Source of the DNA: Ga0077555 sp963746315
GTDB lineage: Bacteria; Pseudomonadota; Alphaproteobacteria; Rhizobiales; Hyphomicrobiaceae
Direction: 5' to 3'
Assembly: GCA_963746315.1 (NCBI GenBank)
Contig: CAVVAR010000005.1
Span: 558,001-622,000, forward strand
Length of the DNA: 64,000 bases
The position numbers and the translations under genes are program-made. The notes beneath the pieces were generated by a model that worked only from the letters and a program-made list of their open reading frames with translations, did not search any database and had not been told where the DNA came from. Positions 8,493 through 17,889 of this stretch are shown piece by piece. Every line of letters starts with the position of its first letter. Within the stretch, counting starts at the first letter, position 1.

Positions 8493-9824
8493 TCACAAGA
8501 GGCCAGCCGAGCGCATGAGAATGACGCTGATCGTCACTGGCACAGCTAGGCGCAGAAGCCAGATCCACAGTGGGCCACTGCGTGAGCCGGACAAGTCCAC
8601 CGCTTGCAGGGCGACGACGGGCGTCAACCGCCAGCCGACGTAGGCCGCAATAGCGAGACCGCCACACGGTAATAGAAAATTCGAGATGGCGTGATCGATC
8701 GTATCGAGCAGCGGCCGTCCGGCGACCCGCCAGTCCGCCAGAGTGCCGTAGCTCAATGCAGACGGAACGCCGATCAGGAAGATGACCGAGGTGACGGTCA
8801 ATGCCGCCCGCGAGCGCGCGACGCCCAAACGATCACAAGCGACGGAAACTGGGACCTCGAGGAGCGAGATCATCGAAGTGAGGGCGGCTGCGGAGAGCAG
8901 CAGGAAGAAAACAATCCCGATCCATGTTCCGCCCGGCATCGCGAGGAGCACTTGCGGGAATGTGATGAAGGCCAGTCGAGGCCCGGCCGCCGGGTCGCCA
9001 CCCAGAGCGAACACGGCGGGAAATATCGCCAAGCCCGCCACGAGTGCGAAAACCGTATCTCCGAGCGCGATGGCCACGGCGGAGCGCGGAAGGCGAGAAT
9101 TTCTGCCGACGTAGCTGCCATAGGTGATGAAAACCGCCATGCCGACGCCCAGGGAGAAGAATGCCTGCCCCAATGCGTTCAGGTACATCTCGGGACGTGC
9201 CAGCACGCTCCAGTCCGGCGAGAAGAGAAAGCGGACCCCCTTGCCGGACCCTGGCAGAGTGAGCGCGTAGCCCGCTAGACAGATGACGATGAGGGCGAGG
9301 ATCGGCATCAGCCAGAGGTTGATGCGCTCGATACCCTTCTTGACGCCTCCGGCGACGACGGCTCCTGCAAACGCCAGCATCACGCCTTGCCAGAGCACCG
9401 GCTCGAAGGATCCAGCTATGAAACGCTCGAAATAGCCGCCGAAGCCACCCTCGACGGCTCGCCAGAGGCCGCCCGTCGAGGCTCCGAGAAAGTACTTCAG
9501 CGCCCAGCCGGCAATGACGGCGTAGTAGCTGAGAATCAAGGCTGCGCCGACGACCGAGACCCACCCCGCGAAACGCCAGGGGCTGCGCGCGCGGTCGAGC
9601 TCGAATGCGGTAACTGCATCGCCACCGCCTCGCCGACCGAGTCCGAGCTCCGCGATCATCAACGGGAGACCGATCAGAAGAACGAACAAGAGATAAACGA
9701 GCAGGAACACCGCTCCGCCGTTCTCGCCGGTGATATAGGCGAAGCGCCAGATATTACCGAGCCCGACAGCGGCGCCGATCGTCGCCAGAACGAAACCGGT
9801 CTGAGATCCCCACTGCTCGCGCAC
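8493..9824 (-). CDS. Sodium-dependent transporter, NSS (SNF) family
   Basis: This 443-residue inner-membrane protein has the family hallmark in the first helix (IGAAVGLGNIWRFAYITGENGGAVF) and about 11 hydrophobic segments, close to the usual length of bacterial LeuT/MhsT-type symporters. Members move amino acids or related solutes with Na+. Translation appears to start at GTG (9824), with GAGGG about 9 nt upstream. It is convergent with the acyl-CoA synthetase gene with only 24 bp between the stops. The substrate cannot be assigned. Confidence 0.93.
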   Translation of the reverse strand: MREQWGSQTGFVLATIGAAVGLGNIWRFAYITGENGGAVFLLVYLLFVLLIGLPLMIAELGLGRRGGGDAVTAFELDRARSPWRFAGWVSVVGAALILSYYAVIAGWALKYFLGASTGGLWRAVEGGFGGYFERFIAGSFEPVLWQGVMLAFAGAVVAGGVKKGIERINLWLMPILALIVICLAGYALTLPGSGKGVRFLFSPDWSVLARPEMYLNALGQAFFSLGVGMAVFITYGSYVGRNSRLPRSAVAIALGDTVFALVAGLAIFPAVFALGGDPAAGPRLAFITFPQVLLAMPGGTWIGIVFFLLLSAAALTSMISLLEVPVSVACDRLGVARSRAALTVTSVIFLIGVPSALSYGTLADWRVAGRPLLDTIDHAISNFLLPCGGLAIAAYVGWRLTPVVALQAVDLSGSRSGPLWIWLLRLAVPVTISVILMRSAGLL

Positions 9825-9949
9825 GCCTCATCGCCCTCGCCTGCCGACCGGATTTGATCAGCTTAGCAGGGCGCGGCGCATACGATGTTGATCGTGGTCA
9901 GTGTCGTGGACCCCGATGGGCAGATGAACCAAGCTGGCCCATCCGGATC

Positions 9950-10204
9950 TCAATGCTGTTTGCCGGTCTCTGGGTCGAGGAGGCGGTGCAGGTGGACGAT
10001 GAAGTAGCGCATCTCGGCGTTGTCGACGGTGCGCTGGGCGGCGGCCTTCCACGCCTTCTGCGCCTCGGCGTAGTTCGGAAACATGCCGACTATATCGAGT
10101 TTGGACAGGTCCTTGAACTCGAAGTGATCGAGCTTTGCCAGCTCGCCACCGAAGACGAGATGGAGGAGTTGCTTCGGGGGCTTGTCTTCCTTCGTGTTGC
10201 TCAT
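9950..10204 (-). CDS. DUF4170-type small protein
   Basis: This 84-residue soluble protein (LLHLVFGGELAKLDHFEFKDLSKLDIVGMFPNYAEAQKAWKAAAQ ... YFIVHLHRLLDP, in parts) fits the DUF4170 family of small alphaproteobacterial proteins of unknown function. The start at MSNTKEDK is chosen because the longer in-frame versions add an Arg-rich tail overlapping the neighbouring rraA-like gene. It lies 55 bp downstream of that gene on the same strand and may be cotranscribed with it. Confidence 0.78.
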   Translation of the reverse strand: MSNTKEDKPPKQLLHLVFGGELAKLDHFEFKDLSKLDIVGMFPNYAEAQKAWKAAAQRTVDNAEMRYFIVHLHRLLDPETGKQH

Positions 10205-10259
10205 GGTGTCGCTCGTGCCTGAGTGTTGAAGAGGCGTTTGACGTCGAAAGAGGGGGCGC

Positions 10260-10937
10260 TCAGCTTTCGATCTCACAGCCGAGGCGCTTCAAGGTGGCGT
10301 CGACCCAACCGCGGTCGGCTTTGCCGTGTGCGATGTCGGCGAGCTGCTCGAGCTCGGTGGCGTGCTTGGCCTGCGTAGCGGCGAGCACCGTCTCACACGC
10401 ATCAAATGGAACGCAGAGGAGTCCATCTTCGTCGCCGATGACGAGATCGCCGGGCTCGATCGTCATGCCGTCGATGGCGATCGTGACATTGATCTCGCCG
10501 GGGCCGTCCTTGTAGGGACCGCGATGCGTGATGCCGGCCGCATAAACCGGAAAGTCGCCGTCGCGGATGGTACCGGCGTCGCGGATGGCGCCGTTGACGA
10601 CGATGCCGCCGATGGAGCGTGTCTCGGCGTAGCTGGTCATGATCTCGCCGATGATGGCGTTGGAGAGGTCGCCGCCGGCATCCACGACGACGATGTCGCC
10701 GGGTGCAGCCATATCGAGCGCTTTGTGGACCATCAGGTTGTCGCCTGGCCGCGTGCGCACGGTCAAAGCGGGGCCTGCCATGACGCCACCGGCATGCATC
10801 GGGCTGAGCCGGGCACCACCCGCGAACATGCGGCTCATGTTGTCCGAAATGTTGGCGACCGGCATCTCCCGGAAGGCCGCGACGAGCACCGGGGACACCA
10901 CGCGGCGGCGCTTCAGGATGCGGAAACCGATCGTCAT
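10260..10937 (-). CDS. RraA family protein (aldolase/decarboxylase-like)
   Basis: This 225-residue protein has the RraA/HMG-aldolase fold, with PGDIVVVDAGGD, the GEIMTSYAETRSIGGIVVNGAIRDAGTI region carrying the conserved Arg and Asp of the active site, and EPGDLVIGDEDGLLCVP. Relatives are either 4-hydroxy-4-methyl-2-oxoglutarate/oxaloacetate lyases, which need a divalent metal, or the RNase E inhibitor RraA. Its length and the GD/D motif fit the enzyme branch better. The ATG at 10937 has GAGGAA 5 nt upstream. It is divergent from the OsmC gene, with 224 bp between the starts. Confidence 0.9.
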   Translation of the reverse strand: MTIGFRILKRRRVVSPVLVAAFREMPVANISDNMSRMFAGGARLSPMHAGGVMAGPALTVRTRPGDNLMVHKALDMAAPGDIVVVDAGGDLSNAIIGEIMTSYAETRSIGGIVVNGAIRDAGTIRDGDFPVYAAGITHRGPYKDGPGEINVTIAIDGMTIEPGDLVIGDEDGLLCVPFDACETVLAATQAKHATELEQLADIAHGKADRGWVDATLKRLGCEIES

Positions 10938-11161
10938 TGTGTTCCTCGTCAGATCTCGGGCCTCCATGCGCGACGCGGGGAGGCGGCTCAGCGTGGCCGT
11001 TTTCGGGTTGCCGCCGATCCGGTCGCCGTCCGATGGTTCTAGTTCGGGTTTGCGGGCAGTGGAAGCGCAGGCTGGGGCAGATACCATCGCGGCTGTCGTC
11101 TATAGTGACCGACCGGCTCGGCGCGAACCATGCGGCGACAGCAATGCAAGACGGAGCTGGC

Positions 11162-11638
11162 ATGAAAGGCCGTGAGCATCGCTATACACCGATCCTGACA
11201 TGGACCGGCAACGAGGGCTCGGGTACGAGCAGCTACAGGGCCTACTCGCGCGACTACCTGATCGTGGTCGAGGGGAGGCCCGATATCGCCGGCTCGTCCG
11301 ATCCGGCGTTTCGCGGGGATGCCGGCCGGCACAATCCGGAGGACATGCTGGTCGCCTCGCTGTCGGCCTGTCACATGCTCTGGTATCTCCATCTTGCGGC
11401 CGAGGGTGGGCTGGTCGTGGTCGGCTATCGCGATGAGCCCGTCGGTACGATGGTCGAGGATAAGGACCGAGGTGGTTGGTTCGAGAGGGTCATTCTCCGA
11501 CCGGAGGTGACGCTTGCCCCGGGTGGAGACGCAACCAAGGCGGTCGCTCTCCACGAGGCGGCGCACAGCAAGTGTTTCATTGCCAACTCGGTGAATTTTC
11601 CGGTTACGTGCGAGCCGCGTGTCGTGATCGAAGGCTGA
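11162..11638 (+). CDS. OsmC family peroxiredoxin-like protein
   Basis: This 158-residue OsmC/Ohr-fold protein carries the two redox cysteines at Cys70 (LSACHMLWYLH) and near residue 137 (HSKCFIANS), as expected for thiol-dependent peroxidases that reduce organic hydroperoxides in the cytoplasm. The PEDMLVASLSACH segment is typical. The ATG at 11162 has GGAG 6-8 nt upstream. The divergent RraA-like gene shares the upstream region. Being OsmC rather than Ohr is suggested by general form only. Confidence 0.92.
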   Translation: MKGREHRYTPILTWTGNEGSGTSSYRAYSRDYLIVVEGRPDIAGSSDPAFRGDAGRHNPEDMLVASLSACHMLWYLHLAAEGGLVVVGYRDEPVGTMVEDKDRGGWFERVILRPEVTLAPGGDATKAVALHEAAHSKCFIANSVNFPVTCEPRVVIEG

Positions 11639-11753
11639 TTGCGCGCGGGGCAGCCGACCGGCGCCTGTTGGGCCGGCTCACAGTGCTTGACCGAGCCCTC
11701 TGGTGTCGGGCATGTTCCCGCCCCTCGGATGCGCCGGTCCCGGTGCAAGCCAA

Positions 11754-11839
11754 GCCCCAGTGGCGGAACGGTAGACGCGTCAGACTCAAAATCTGATATC
11801 CGCAAGGGTGTGGGGGTTCGAGTCCCTCCTGGGGCACCA
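11754..11839 (+). tRNA. tRNA-Leu(CAA)
   Basis: The acceptor stem GCCCCAG pairs fully with CTGGGGC (11829-11835), followed by discriminator A and encoded CCA. The anticodon stem TCAGA/TCTGA holds loop CTCAAAA, giving anticodon CAA, which reads UUG. A long variable arm follows (class II tRNA), then the T arm with loop TTCGAGT. All arms are intact. The 3' half is a typical target for integrative elements; see the matching fragment at 26592-26615. Confidence 0.97.
11816..11839 (+). repeat. tRNA-Leu 3' end, candidate attachment core (left)
   Basis: The last 24 bases of the tRNA gene, from the T loop to CCA, match 26592-26615 at 21 of 24 positions, including an unbroken 10-base block (GTTCGAGTCC) and a final 8-base block (GGGCACCA). 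The two copies lie in the same orientation and flank 14.8 kb of accessory genes. This fits an att site pair. Confidence 0.5.
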
Positions 11840-12332
11840 CCAAACTGCAGAAGAAACTGATTACGCTAGCTAAAATCAGGATAGCCTTCGTTTCTGTACC
11901 ACTTGCTGTGCCAACCGCTCGCGCGGATCTCGTGCGGAGATACCCGATCTTTCGCAATGGCACTGCAGCGGCATCTCCTGGCGTGGAGACTGAGCGACCA
12001 CTTGCGTGTATGCCGACAGTCTGACCATAGCGGTCGAGGTAGAGGCGTCAGTCTAGAACATATCCGTTTAAGGTATTGACGGACACGGCTGAGGCCGAAC
12101 CCGCAGGCAAAAGCTCTAATAACGCGCGCGGCTTCTCGAGGATAAAGCGTCCATCGCGTCCTGCACCTGAAGATAACCGCAGAGAGACTTCTTGGGACCT
12201 CTTCGGCGCGACTGCGAAGCCTCGAACTTGAGAATTCGCGGCGCAGCCCAGTCCTCACAGTAGTGAGGTCTTGCACCCCATCCGCTACCCATTAACATTG
12301 CGGCAGTTGGGGAACGCGAAGCATGGGCGAGG
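11840..12332. other. Gap downstream of tRNA-Leu, nothing recognised
   Basis: About 490 bp directly after the tRNA, where an integrase gene would be expected in an intact element. Frames on both strands were read; none shows the tyrosine-recombinase box motifs. The minus-strand frame 11866-12276 is rich in Arg and Ser and looks non-coding. It may be decayed element DNA. Confidence 0.45.
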
Positions 12333-13952
12333 GTGAAGCAGTCAAGGCTTGGGCGCAGGGCCGTGCTTTGCCTTCCCAATTTGCTCATCCATTCAGATGC
12401 ACGGGGAGATCGCGGCTTGGGACGGAAAATTCTTCTGGTGACGGCGGATCAGCAGCGCCACGACGCACTTGGCTGCAATGGCGGGAAAGTCGCGCGAACA
12501 CCTGTCATCGACAGCCTCGCGGCAACGGGCATCAACTACAAGCGCGCCCATAATCAAAACGTCGTTTGCATGCCGGCCCGGGCGACCATCATCTCCGGCC
12601 AGCACGTGCGCAGCCATGGCGTCACCATGAACGGCATCCCGCTGCCCGAGGACACGCCTGATATCGCTCGCCTCTTGAAAGAGCAGGCAGGCTACAAGAC
12701 CGCCCTGATCGGCAAGGCGCATTTCGAGCCCGCATCGGCACCGGGCGGGCCTTACTTCGAGAACTTCGCCGCGAGCCGGAACCTCACCGGGCCGCATCGA
12801 GGCTTCGATCATATGGAGCTGTGCGGGCATACGGGACGTGCGGGACGAAGCCTGTTCCACTATCCGAAATGGCTCGAGGAAACGCATCCGGGGGCAGCGA
12901 ATACCTTCCAGGAATATGTATCACCGGAAAAGGAGATCAGCGGCAAGCCGGGTGGAGATACGGGCGCTGTTCAGGTCTGGCACAACGCCATTCCCCGGGA
13001 ACTCTATCATACGGACTGGGTGGCTGATCGTGTGATCGCCTGGCTCGATAGCCTCGATGCCGATGCCGATTGGTTTGTCTGGATGAGTTTTCCAGATCCA
13101 CATCATCCGTGGGACCCCCCGAAATCAGAGCTGGGGCGGGTCAATTGGCGCGACCTGGATTTGCCCCCCGCCTATCCTGGCAGTCGGGACAAGACCATCG
13201 ACATTCTGAGGACCAAGCCACGCCATTGGCTCGACTGGTACCTGGGTCAAAGGCAGTACGCCTATGAAGTGCCCAAAGCCTTCGTGCCGGCCGAGTTGAC
13301 CGCCGATCAGATCCGCGAGGTCAACGCCATGTGCCACATCGAGAACGAGTTGATCGACGAGGCGCTCGGCCGGGTGCTGCGGCATATCGATGGCAAGGGC
13401 TGGGGCCGCGACCTCGATGTCATCTACACCGCCGATCATGGCGAGTTCCAGGGCGACTTCGGCATGCTGTTCAAGGGGCCGTATCACGTCGATGCGCTGA
13501 TGCGATTGCCGCTGATCTGGCGGCCGGCGTCTTCGGCGGGGATCGCGCCTGCCGTGATCGAGCAGCCGGTCGGCCATGTGGATCTGGCCCGGACCATCGC
13601 TGCTGCGACGGGCATCACGCCAGACCTGCGCATGCAGGGCGCGCCGTTGCCGACGACGCCCGAGAACGACCGCGAGCGGGTCATCACGGAATGGGACGGC
13701 GGCTATAATGGCGAAAGCGTCACGCTGCGCAGCATTTGCCGGGACGGCTACGTGTGCACTGTCTGCGAGCCGGGCACGGCGCATCAGGGTGACGAAGGCG
13801 AGCTTTATGATCTGACAGCCGACCCGCTGCAGTTCGTGAACCTGTGGGACGATCCGGCGCGTCAAAAACTGAAAAGCGATCTGATCGCGGATCTCTACGA
13901 CAACCTGCCCGCCGCCCGCACGCCGCCCCTGAAGCAGATTGCGCTTGTGTAG
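12333..13952 (+). CDS. Sulfatase (CMPAR type)
   Basis: This protein of up to 539 residues is an alkaline-phosphatase-superfamily sulfatase. The core begins KILLVTADQQRHD with metal-binding Asp residues, and VVCMPARATIISGQ carries the C-x-P-x-R signature whose Cys is converted to formylglycine. TADHGEFQGDFGM supplies the C-terminal Asp-His metal ligands. It hydrolyses sulfate esters, or possibly phosphonate or phosphate esters; no signal peptide is visible, so it looks cytoplasmic. The start is uncertain: GTG at 12333 lacks a good ribosome site, while TTG at 12417 has GGGGAG about 7 nt upstream and begins just before the core. It is followed 37 bp later by an arylsulfotransferase gene. Confidence 0.9.
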   Translation: MKQSRLGRRAVLCLPNLLIHSDARGDRGLGRKILLVTADQQRHDALGCNGGKVARTPVIDSLAATGINYKRAHNQNVVCMPARATIISGQHVRSHGVTMNGIPLPEDTPDIARLLKEQAGYKTALIGKAHFEPASAPGGPYFENFAASRNLTGPHRGFDHMELCGHTGRAGRSLFHYPKWLEETHPGAANTFQEYVSPEKEISGKPGGDTGAVQVWHNAIPRELYHTDWVADRVIAWLDSLDADADWFVWMSFPDPHHPWDPPKSELGRVNWRDLDLPPAYPGSRDKTIDILRTKPRHWLDWYLGQRQYAYEVPKAFVPAELTADQIREVNAMCHIENELIDEALGRVLRHIDGKGWGRDLDVIYTADHGEFQGDFGMLFKGPYHVDALMRLPLIWRPASSAGIAPAVIEQPVGHVDLARTIAAATGITPDLRMQGAPLPTTPENDRERVITEWDGGYNGESVTLRSICRDGYVCTVCEPGTAHQGDEGELYDLTADPLQFVNLWDDPARQKLKSDLIADLYDNLPAARTPPLKQIALV

Positions 13953-13989
13953 GCATTTACGTTTGTCGCGGATCGTGTCGGAGTGCTCG

Positions 13990-15078
13990 ATGAAGCCGTA
14001 CCAGCTCGGCCTGCAGTATCATGATCCCGAAAAGAGCCTCAGCGGCTTCACGCTCATTGCACCGATGGCGCATGAAGCGGCCTACCTGATCGACGGCAGC
14101 GGTGCAGTCATCCACCAGTGGGCTTTGCCCGGAGCCTTGGGATCGAAGGCGTATCTCCTCCCGAATGGTAACCTTCTTCTCTCCGTTTTCACGCGAGATG
14201 GCGTCCACCTCAGCGGCGCCATCAAAATACCTGGCGCACTCGGCGGCCGGATGATCGAGCTCGATTGGCACGGCAACATCGTCTGGGAGCACACGGACCC
14301 AAACCAGCATCACGATCTGTGCCGATTGGAGAACGGCAACACGCTCTATCTCGACCGCGAGGAAATGCCGGTGGAGAAGGCGGCGCAGATCCGCGGTGGC
14401 GTGCCCGGAACCGGCCTGCACCAGCCGGAGCTGCAGGGGAAGATGTTTGCCGACGTGGTGCGTGAGGTCGCCCCGAATGGGGAACTTGCCTGGGAATGGC
14501 GGTTCCAGGATATCGATCCCAGCCTCTTTTCGCTCGCCGTGGACTGTCATCGCGGAGAATGGGCGCATGCCAACTCGATTGCGCCGACGCTGGACGGCAA
14601 TGTCCTGATCAGCTTCCGACATCTCGACACGATCATGATCGTCGACAAGGCCTCGAAAGAAGTCGTCTGGTCGATGACCGACCGGAGCTGGGGGCATCAG
14701 CATCACGCCGAAATGCTGCCCAATGGCGACATCACGATATTCGCCAACGGCATGAACAATCTGTACCAGCCGCTGCACTCACGGGCGATCGAGCTGGACC
14801 CGAATACGAAGGAAACGGTCTGGCAGTACATCGCCCCACAACGCTGGACATTCTTCAGTCCGGTCATGGGCGGCGTGCAGCGGCTTGCGAATGGCAACAC
14901 GCTAATTTGCGAATCCCTCAATGGTCGGGTGTTCGAGGTAACATCGGAAGGGGAGATTGTGTGGGACTACATTTGCCCGATATTCCATCCTGTCCCGGTC
15001 CTGCAAGCGCCTGGGAATGCTTTGTTCCGAGCCTACCGATATGCTTCCGACTCGCTTGAAATAGCCGGCAGAGTGTGA
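13990..15078 (+). CDS. Arylsulfotransferase (ASST) family protein
   Basis: This 362-residue beta-propeller-type protein has repeated blade segments such as HDLCRLENGNTLYL, HANSIAPTLDGNVLISFRHLD, HHAEMLPNGDITIFANG and GGVQRLANGNTLICES, matching the arylsulfotransferase families. The conserved His residues in HHDLCRL, HANS and HQHHAEM are candidates for the covalent sulfo-His. The family moves sulfate between phenolic compounds without PAPS. There is no obvious signal peptide or Dsb partner, unlike periplasmic AssT. The ATG at 13990 has GGAG 7 nt upstream. Its tight spacing to the sulfatase suggests an operon acting on an aryl or alkyl sulfate. Confidence 0.85.
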   Translation: MKPYQLGLQYHDPEKSLSGFTLIAPMAHEAAYLIDGSGAVIHQWALPGALGSKAYLLPNGNLLLSVFTRDGVHLSGAIKIPGALGGRMIELDWHGNIVWEHTDPNQHHDLCRLENGNTLYLDREEMPVEKAAQIRGGVPGTGLHQPELQGKMFADVVREVAPNGELAWEWRFQDIDPSLFSLAVDCHRGEWAHANSIAPTLDGNVLISFRHLDTIMIVDKASKEVVWSMTDRSWGHQHHAEMLPNGDITIFANGMNNLYQPLHSRAIELDPNTKETVWQYIAPQRWTFFSPVMGGVQRLANGNTLICESLNGRVFEVTSEGEIVWDYICPIFHPVPVLQAPGNALFRAYRYASDSLEIAGRV

Positions 15079-15166
15079 CCCGTTGCTGTGCGCTTGCTGG
15101 ATGACGGCGCGCAGCCAAGCGCTTGCCAAGCTGTGCTCGCTACGCCTCGCGCTCCCAGCAAGTCGA

Positions 15167-16174
15167 TCACGACAGATACGGTGCACACCCTGAGTTCGTC
15201 AGCAGCGGCTCGATGCGTGCGCGGGAGTCTGAATCCAACTCTGCGAAGAGCTTACGCAATCGGGCATAGCACTTCGCCTGATAGCCAAACGGCGCTTGCA
15301 CGTAATCTTGTCCGGACAAGGTCAACCGTACTTCTTCATTGCCTTGTATAAAAGATCTCGCATTGGCTTCGAGGAACGGCAGGTAAGTGTCGCCCGCCAC
15401 TTGGAGTAAACCAACAACGGCTTCTGACACCTCGGCATCCGGCTCACGCCATTTGCCCTCGACGCCAGATGCGTCGTCGTTTCGGCGGACCCAATGGGTC
15501 AGTCGATTGGCCACCGCTCGCATGATCCGCTGAGGTGTGGGATCATCCGCCAATGTCTTCAACTGGCCAAACAGAGCAAAGTCTGCAAGCGAAGGCCTGG
15601 AGCCGAACAAGTAGCCTTTCTGGTCGAGTGTCTGCCCGAGAAGGCGTATCAGCCGCATGAAGCCACTCTCGATGACAGCGGCGTTCTGAGGCGTCGACCC
15701 CACCATCGGCAGGCGGCCAATCTGTCGTTGCCTCATGGCATCTGCCGCTTCTTGAAACGCATCGTCGTCAAGGCCAGGCTGTGCGTCGCTGATGATCCAG
15801 CGACTGCAGTAACGCTGATCCTCCTCGTCGCGCCAGCGGTAATGGAACATCATCTTCGTTACCCATTCATCCGCCATATCCTCGATCAAGTGACTGAGGA
15901 AGGCCTGCGCCGGATCATCTGGGATAGTGGAACGAATTCCAGGGTGGCGCTCCTCCAGTGCGAGCGCCTGTAATGTCGAATTGAGCATATACTCCCCGCT
16001 ATCGGGAATTTGCAGCACAGGCACAAGCTGCGGCTTGAGATCCACCAATTCGCGACGGATCTCAGGCGTGCGCATGATCCAAATGAAAGGTATTCGACGA
16101 TAGCGCATCAGAGCGCGCATTTTTACAGAGTACGGCGAGCCATTGCCGCCAATCAATCGATAGGTATCAGACAT
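15167..16174 (-). CDS. Glutathione S-transferase family protein
   Basis: This 335-residue protein has an N-terminal thioredoxin-like GST domain (LIGGNGSPYSVKMRALMRYR with the SPYS catalytic region, then LVPVLQIPDSGEYMLNST) and a helical C-terminal domain with GSRPSLADFALFGQL. It is longer than standard GSTs (about 210 residues) owing to a C-terminal extension. An IS1380-family element is inserted 7 bp upstream of the start codon. The AGGAGG that would have served as the ribosome binding site now lies on the far side of the element (around 17815-17820), so expression is probably altered or lost. Confidence 0.85.
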   Translation of the reverse strand: MSDTYRLIGGNGSPYSVKMRALMRYRRIPFIWIMRTPEIRRELVDLKPQLVPVLQIPDSGEYMLNSTLQALALEERHPGIRSTIPDDPAQAFLSHLIEDMADEWVTKMMFHYRWRDEEDQRYCSRWIISDAQPGLDDDAFQEAADAMRQRQIGRLPMVGSTPQNAAVIESGFMRLIRLLGQTLDQKGYLFGSRPSLADFALFGQLKTLADDPTPQRIMRAVANRLTHWVRRNDDASGVEGKWREPDAEVSEAVVGLLQVAGDTYLPFLEANARSFIQGNEEVRLTLSGQDYVQAPFGYQAKCYARLRKLFAELDSDSRARIEPLLTNSGCAPYLS

Positions 16175-16177
16175 GCT

Positions 16178-16181
16178 CTAA
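16178..16181. repeat. Target site duplication CTAA (left)
   Basis: The 4-bp CTAA directly abuts the left inverted repeat and is repeated at 17808-17811 after the right inverted repeat. Four-base duplications are normal for IS1380-family insertions. Confidence 0.85.
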
Positions 16182-17807
16182 CCTGAACTTCTCACGCATG
16201 TGATGCGCATCGGGGCTCCGACTCAGCGAAAGTTCTTCTGCGACAAAGCCTTGCGCCCAGCAGGAGATCATCCCCGATGCCGACACAGTGTAGCCAGGGC
16301 GAGCTTGATCTGGGAAGGTCGGGCGGCCGCAAACTTGTGGGCGCTTTCGACGGCGGCGCCATCACGTCCAACGGTGGCGTCGTTCTGCTCGCTGCGGCCG
16401 ATCGGGTCACCGGGCTCGGTCGCCGCCTCGCGAGATGCTTCACCGATCTGCGCGTTGCCGACGCCGTCCGCCACTCGGTTCCCGATCTGCTGCGCCAGCG
16501 CATTTTCGGCATCGCGCTCGGGCACGAGGACCTGATCGACCACGATGCGCTGCGCGATGATCCGGCGCTTTCCGCCGTGCTCGACAAGCCCGGTGACAGG
16601 CTCGCCGGCAAGTCGACGCTCAATCGGCTCGAGCATGCGGGCAAGATCGGCAGTGACCGGCACCACAAGCTCGACCATGACGCGGAGGCAATCGAGCGGC
16701 TGATTGTCGATCTCTTCCTCGACGCCCACGACAGGCCGCCATCGCGCATCGTCATCGATCTCGATGCTACCGATGATCCGGTCTACGGCGAGCAGGAGGG
16801 CCGACACTTCCACGGCTACTACGACTGCTACTGCTATCTGCCGCTCTATGTCTTCTGCGGCCGGCACCTGCTTGCGGCGAAGCTCAGGTCATCGAGCCTG
16901 GACGCCGCTCACGGCAGCGTTGCCGAGGTCGCCCGCATCGTCGCCCAGATCCGCGTCCGTTGGCCTGCGACGACAATCGTCATCCGCGCTGACTTCTGGC
17001 TTCTGCCGCGACGACCTGATGACATGGTGCGAGGCCAACGACGTGCAGTATGTGCTGGGACTCGCTGGCAATACCCGTCTCGTTCGCAAGCTCGCACCCG
17101 AGATGCGCAGGGCCAGACGGCGGGCGAAGCAATCGGGGCAGCCGGCGCGCGTCTTCACCGACTTCGAGTACCGGACCCGCAAGAGCTGGAGTGCCAGGCG
17201 GCGCGTCATCGGCAAGGCGGAATGGACCAACGGCGCCGCCAATCCACGCTTCATCGTAACGAACATCCATGCGGCCTTCGGGCCGGCGCGCTTCCTCTAC
17301 GAGGATGTGTACTGCCAGCGCGGCGAGATGGAAAACCGACTGAAGGAGTGCCAGGGCGACCTCTTCGCCGACCGGACGCCGGCGCCGACCATGCGGGCGA
17401 ACCAACTACGGCTGTGGCTCGCATCCTTCGCCTACGTGCTCATGTGCGCGGTCAGGCGCATCGGTCTGGCCGGCACCAAGCTCGCAGCGGCGACCTGCGG
17501 CACCATCAGGCTGAAGCTTCTCAAGATCGGCGCCCGCGTCACCATCAGCGTGAGACGCGTGAAACTCGCCTTCGCAACCGCCTGCCCGGATCGCGAAGTC
17601 TTCATGCTCGCGGCGCGACGACTATGAGGCGCCGGCGGCCAAGCCGAGCCTGAGCCCTGGGATCAACAGAAGAGGATCATCGCCGAGCCTGCCCATGCTG
17701 CCCGACCGGCGGCGACCACCGGGCTCGGCCGTTAGAGCCCCGGTGCCGGCGGCTGCCTCTCAATCGTCAAACGACACCAGCGTCAGCGCGGCTGTGAGAA
17801 GTGCAGG
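16182..17807 (+). mobile_element. Complete IS1380-family insertion sequence (1626 bp)
   Basis: The left end CCTGAACTTCTCAC (16182-16195) is the inverted complement of the right end at 17794-17807 with 13 of 14 matches. Both ends are flanked by the duplicated target CTAA. The length and the starting CCT fit the IS1380 family, and the single long gene inside is an IS1380-type transposase, here frameshifted. The element sits between the glutathione S-transferase start codon and its former upstream region, so it is a fairly recent insertion within the accessory region. Confidence 0.92.
16277..17627 (+). pseudogene. IS1380-family transposase, frameshifted
   Basis: Residues of the DDE transposase are split over two frames. 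The first frame runs from 16277 to about 16993 and includes SRIVIDLDATDDPVYG with catalytic Asp and HGYYDCYCYLPLYVF. The second continues from about 16995 with SGFCRDDLMTWCEANDVQYVLGLA and GEMENRLKECQGDLFADRT, which carries the catalytic Glu, and ends at 17627. One extra T at about 16994-16995 (GAC-T-TCT-GGC) explains the shift. IS1380 transposases are normally one uninterrupted gene, so this copy should be inactive on its own, unless the base is a sequencing error. Confidence 0.9.
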
Positions 17808-17811
17808 CTAA
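17808..17811. repeat. Target site duplication CTAA (right)
   Basis: This copy of CTAA follows the right inverted repeat of the IS1380-family element and matches 16178-16181. Confidence 0.85.
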
Positions 17812-17889
17812 TGAGCCTCCTCGCATGTGCGATGCCTTCTCGCCGGTGACTGCATTTGGGCGGCCGAAATCAAGTTGAGGCGGCGGGGC

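Noticed and set aside
16994..16995. Programmed frameshift in the IS1380-family transposase
   Set aside because: IS1380 transposases are normally single-frame, and no slippery run or stimulatory structure is evident at the site.
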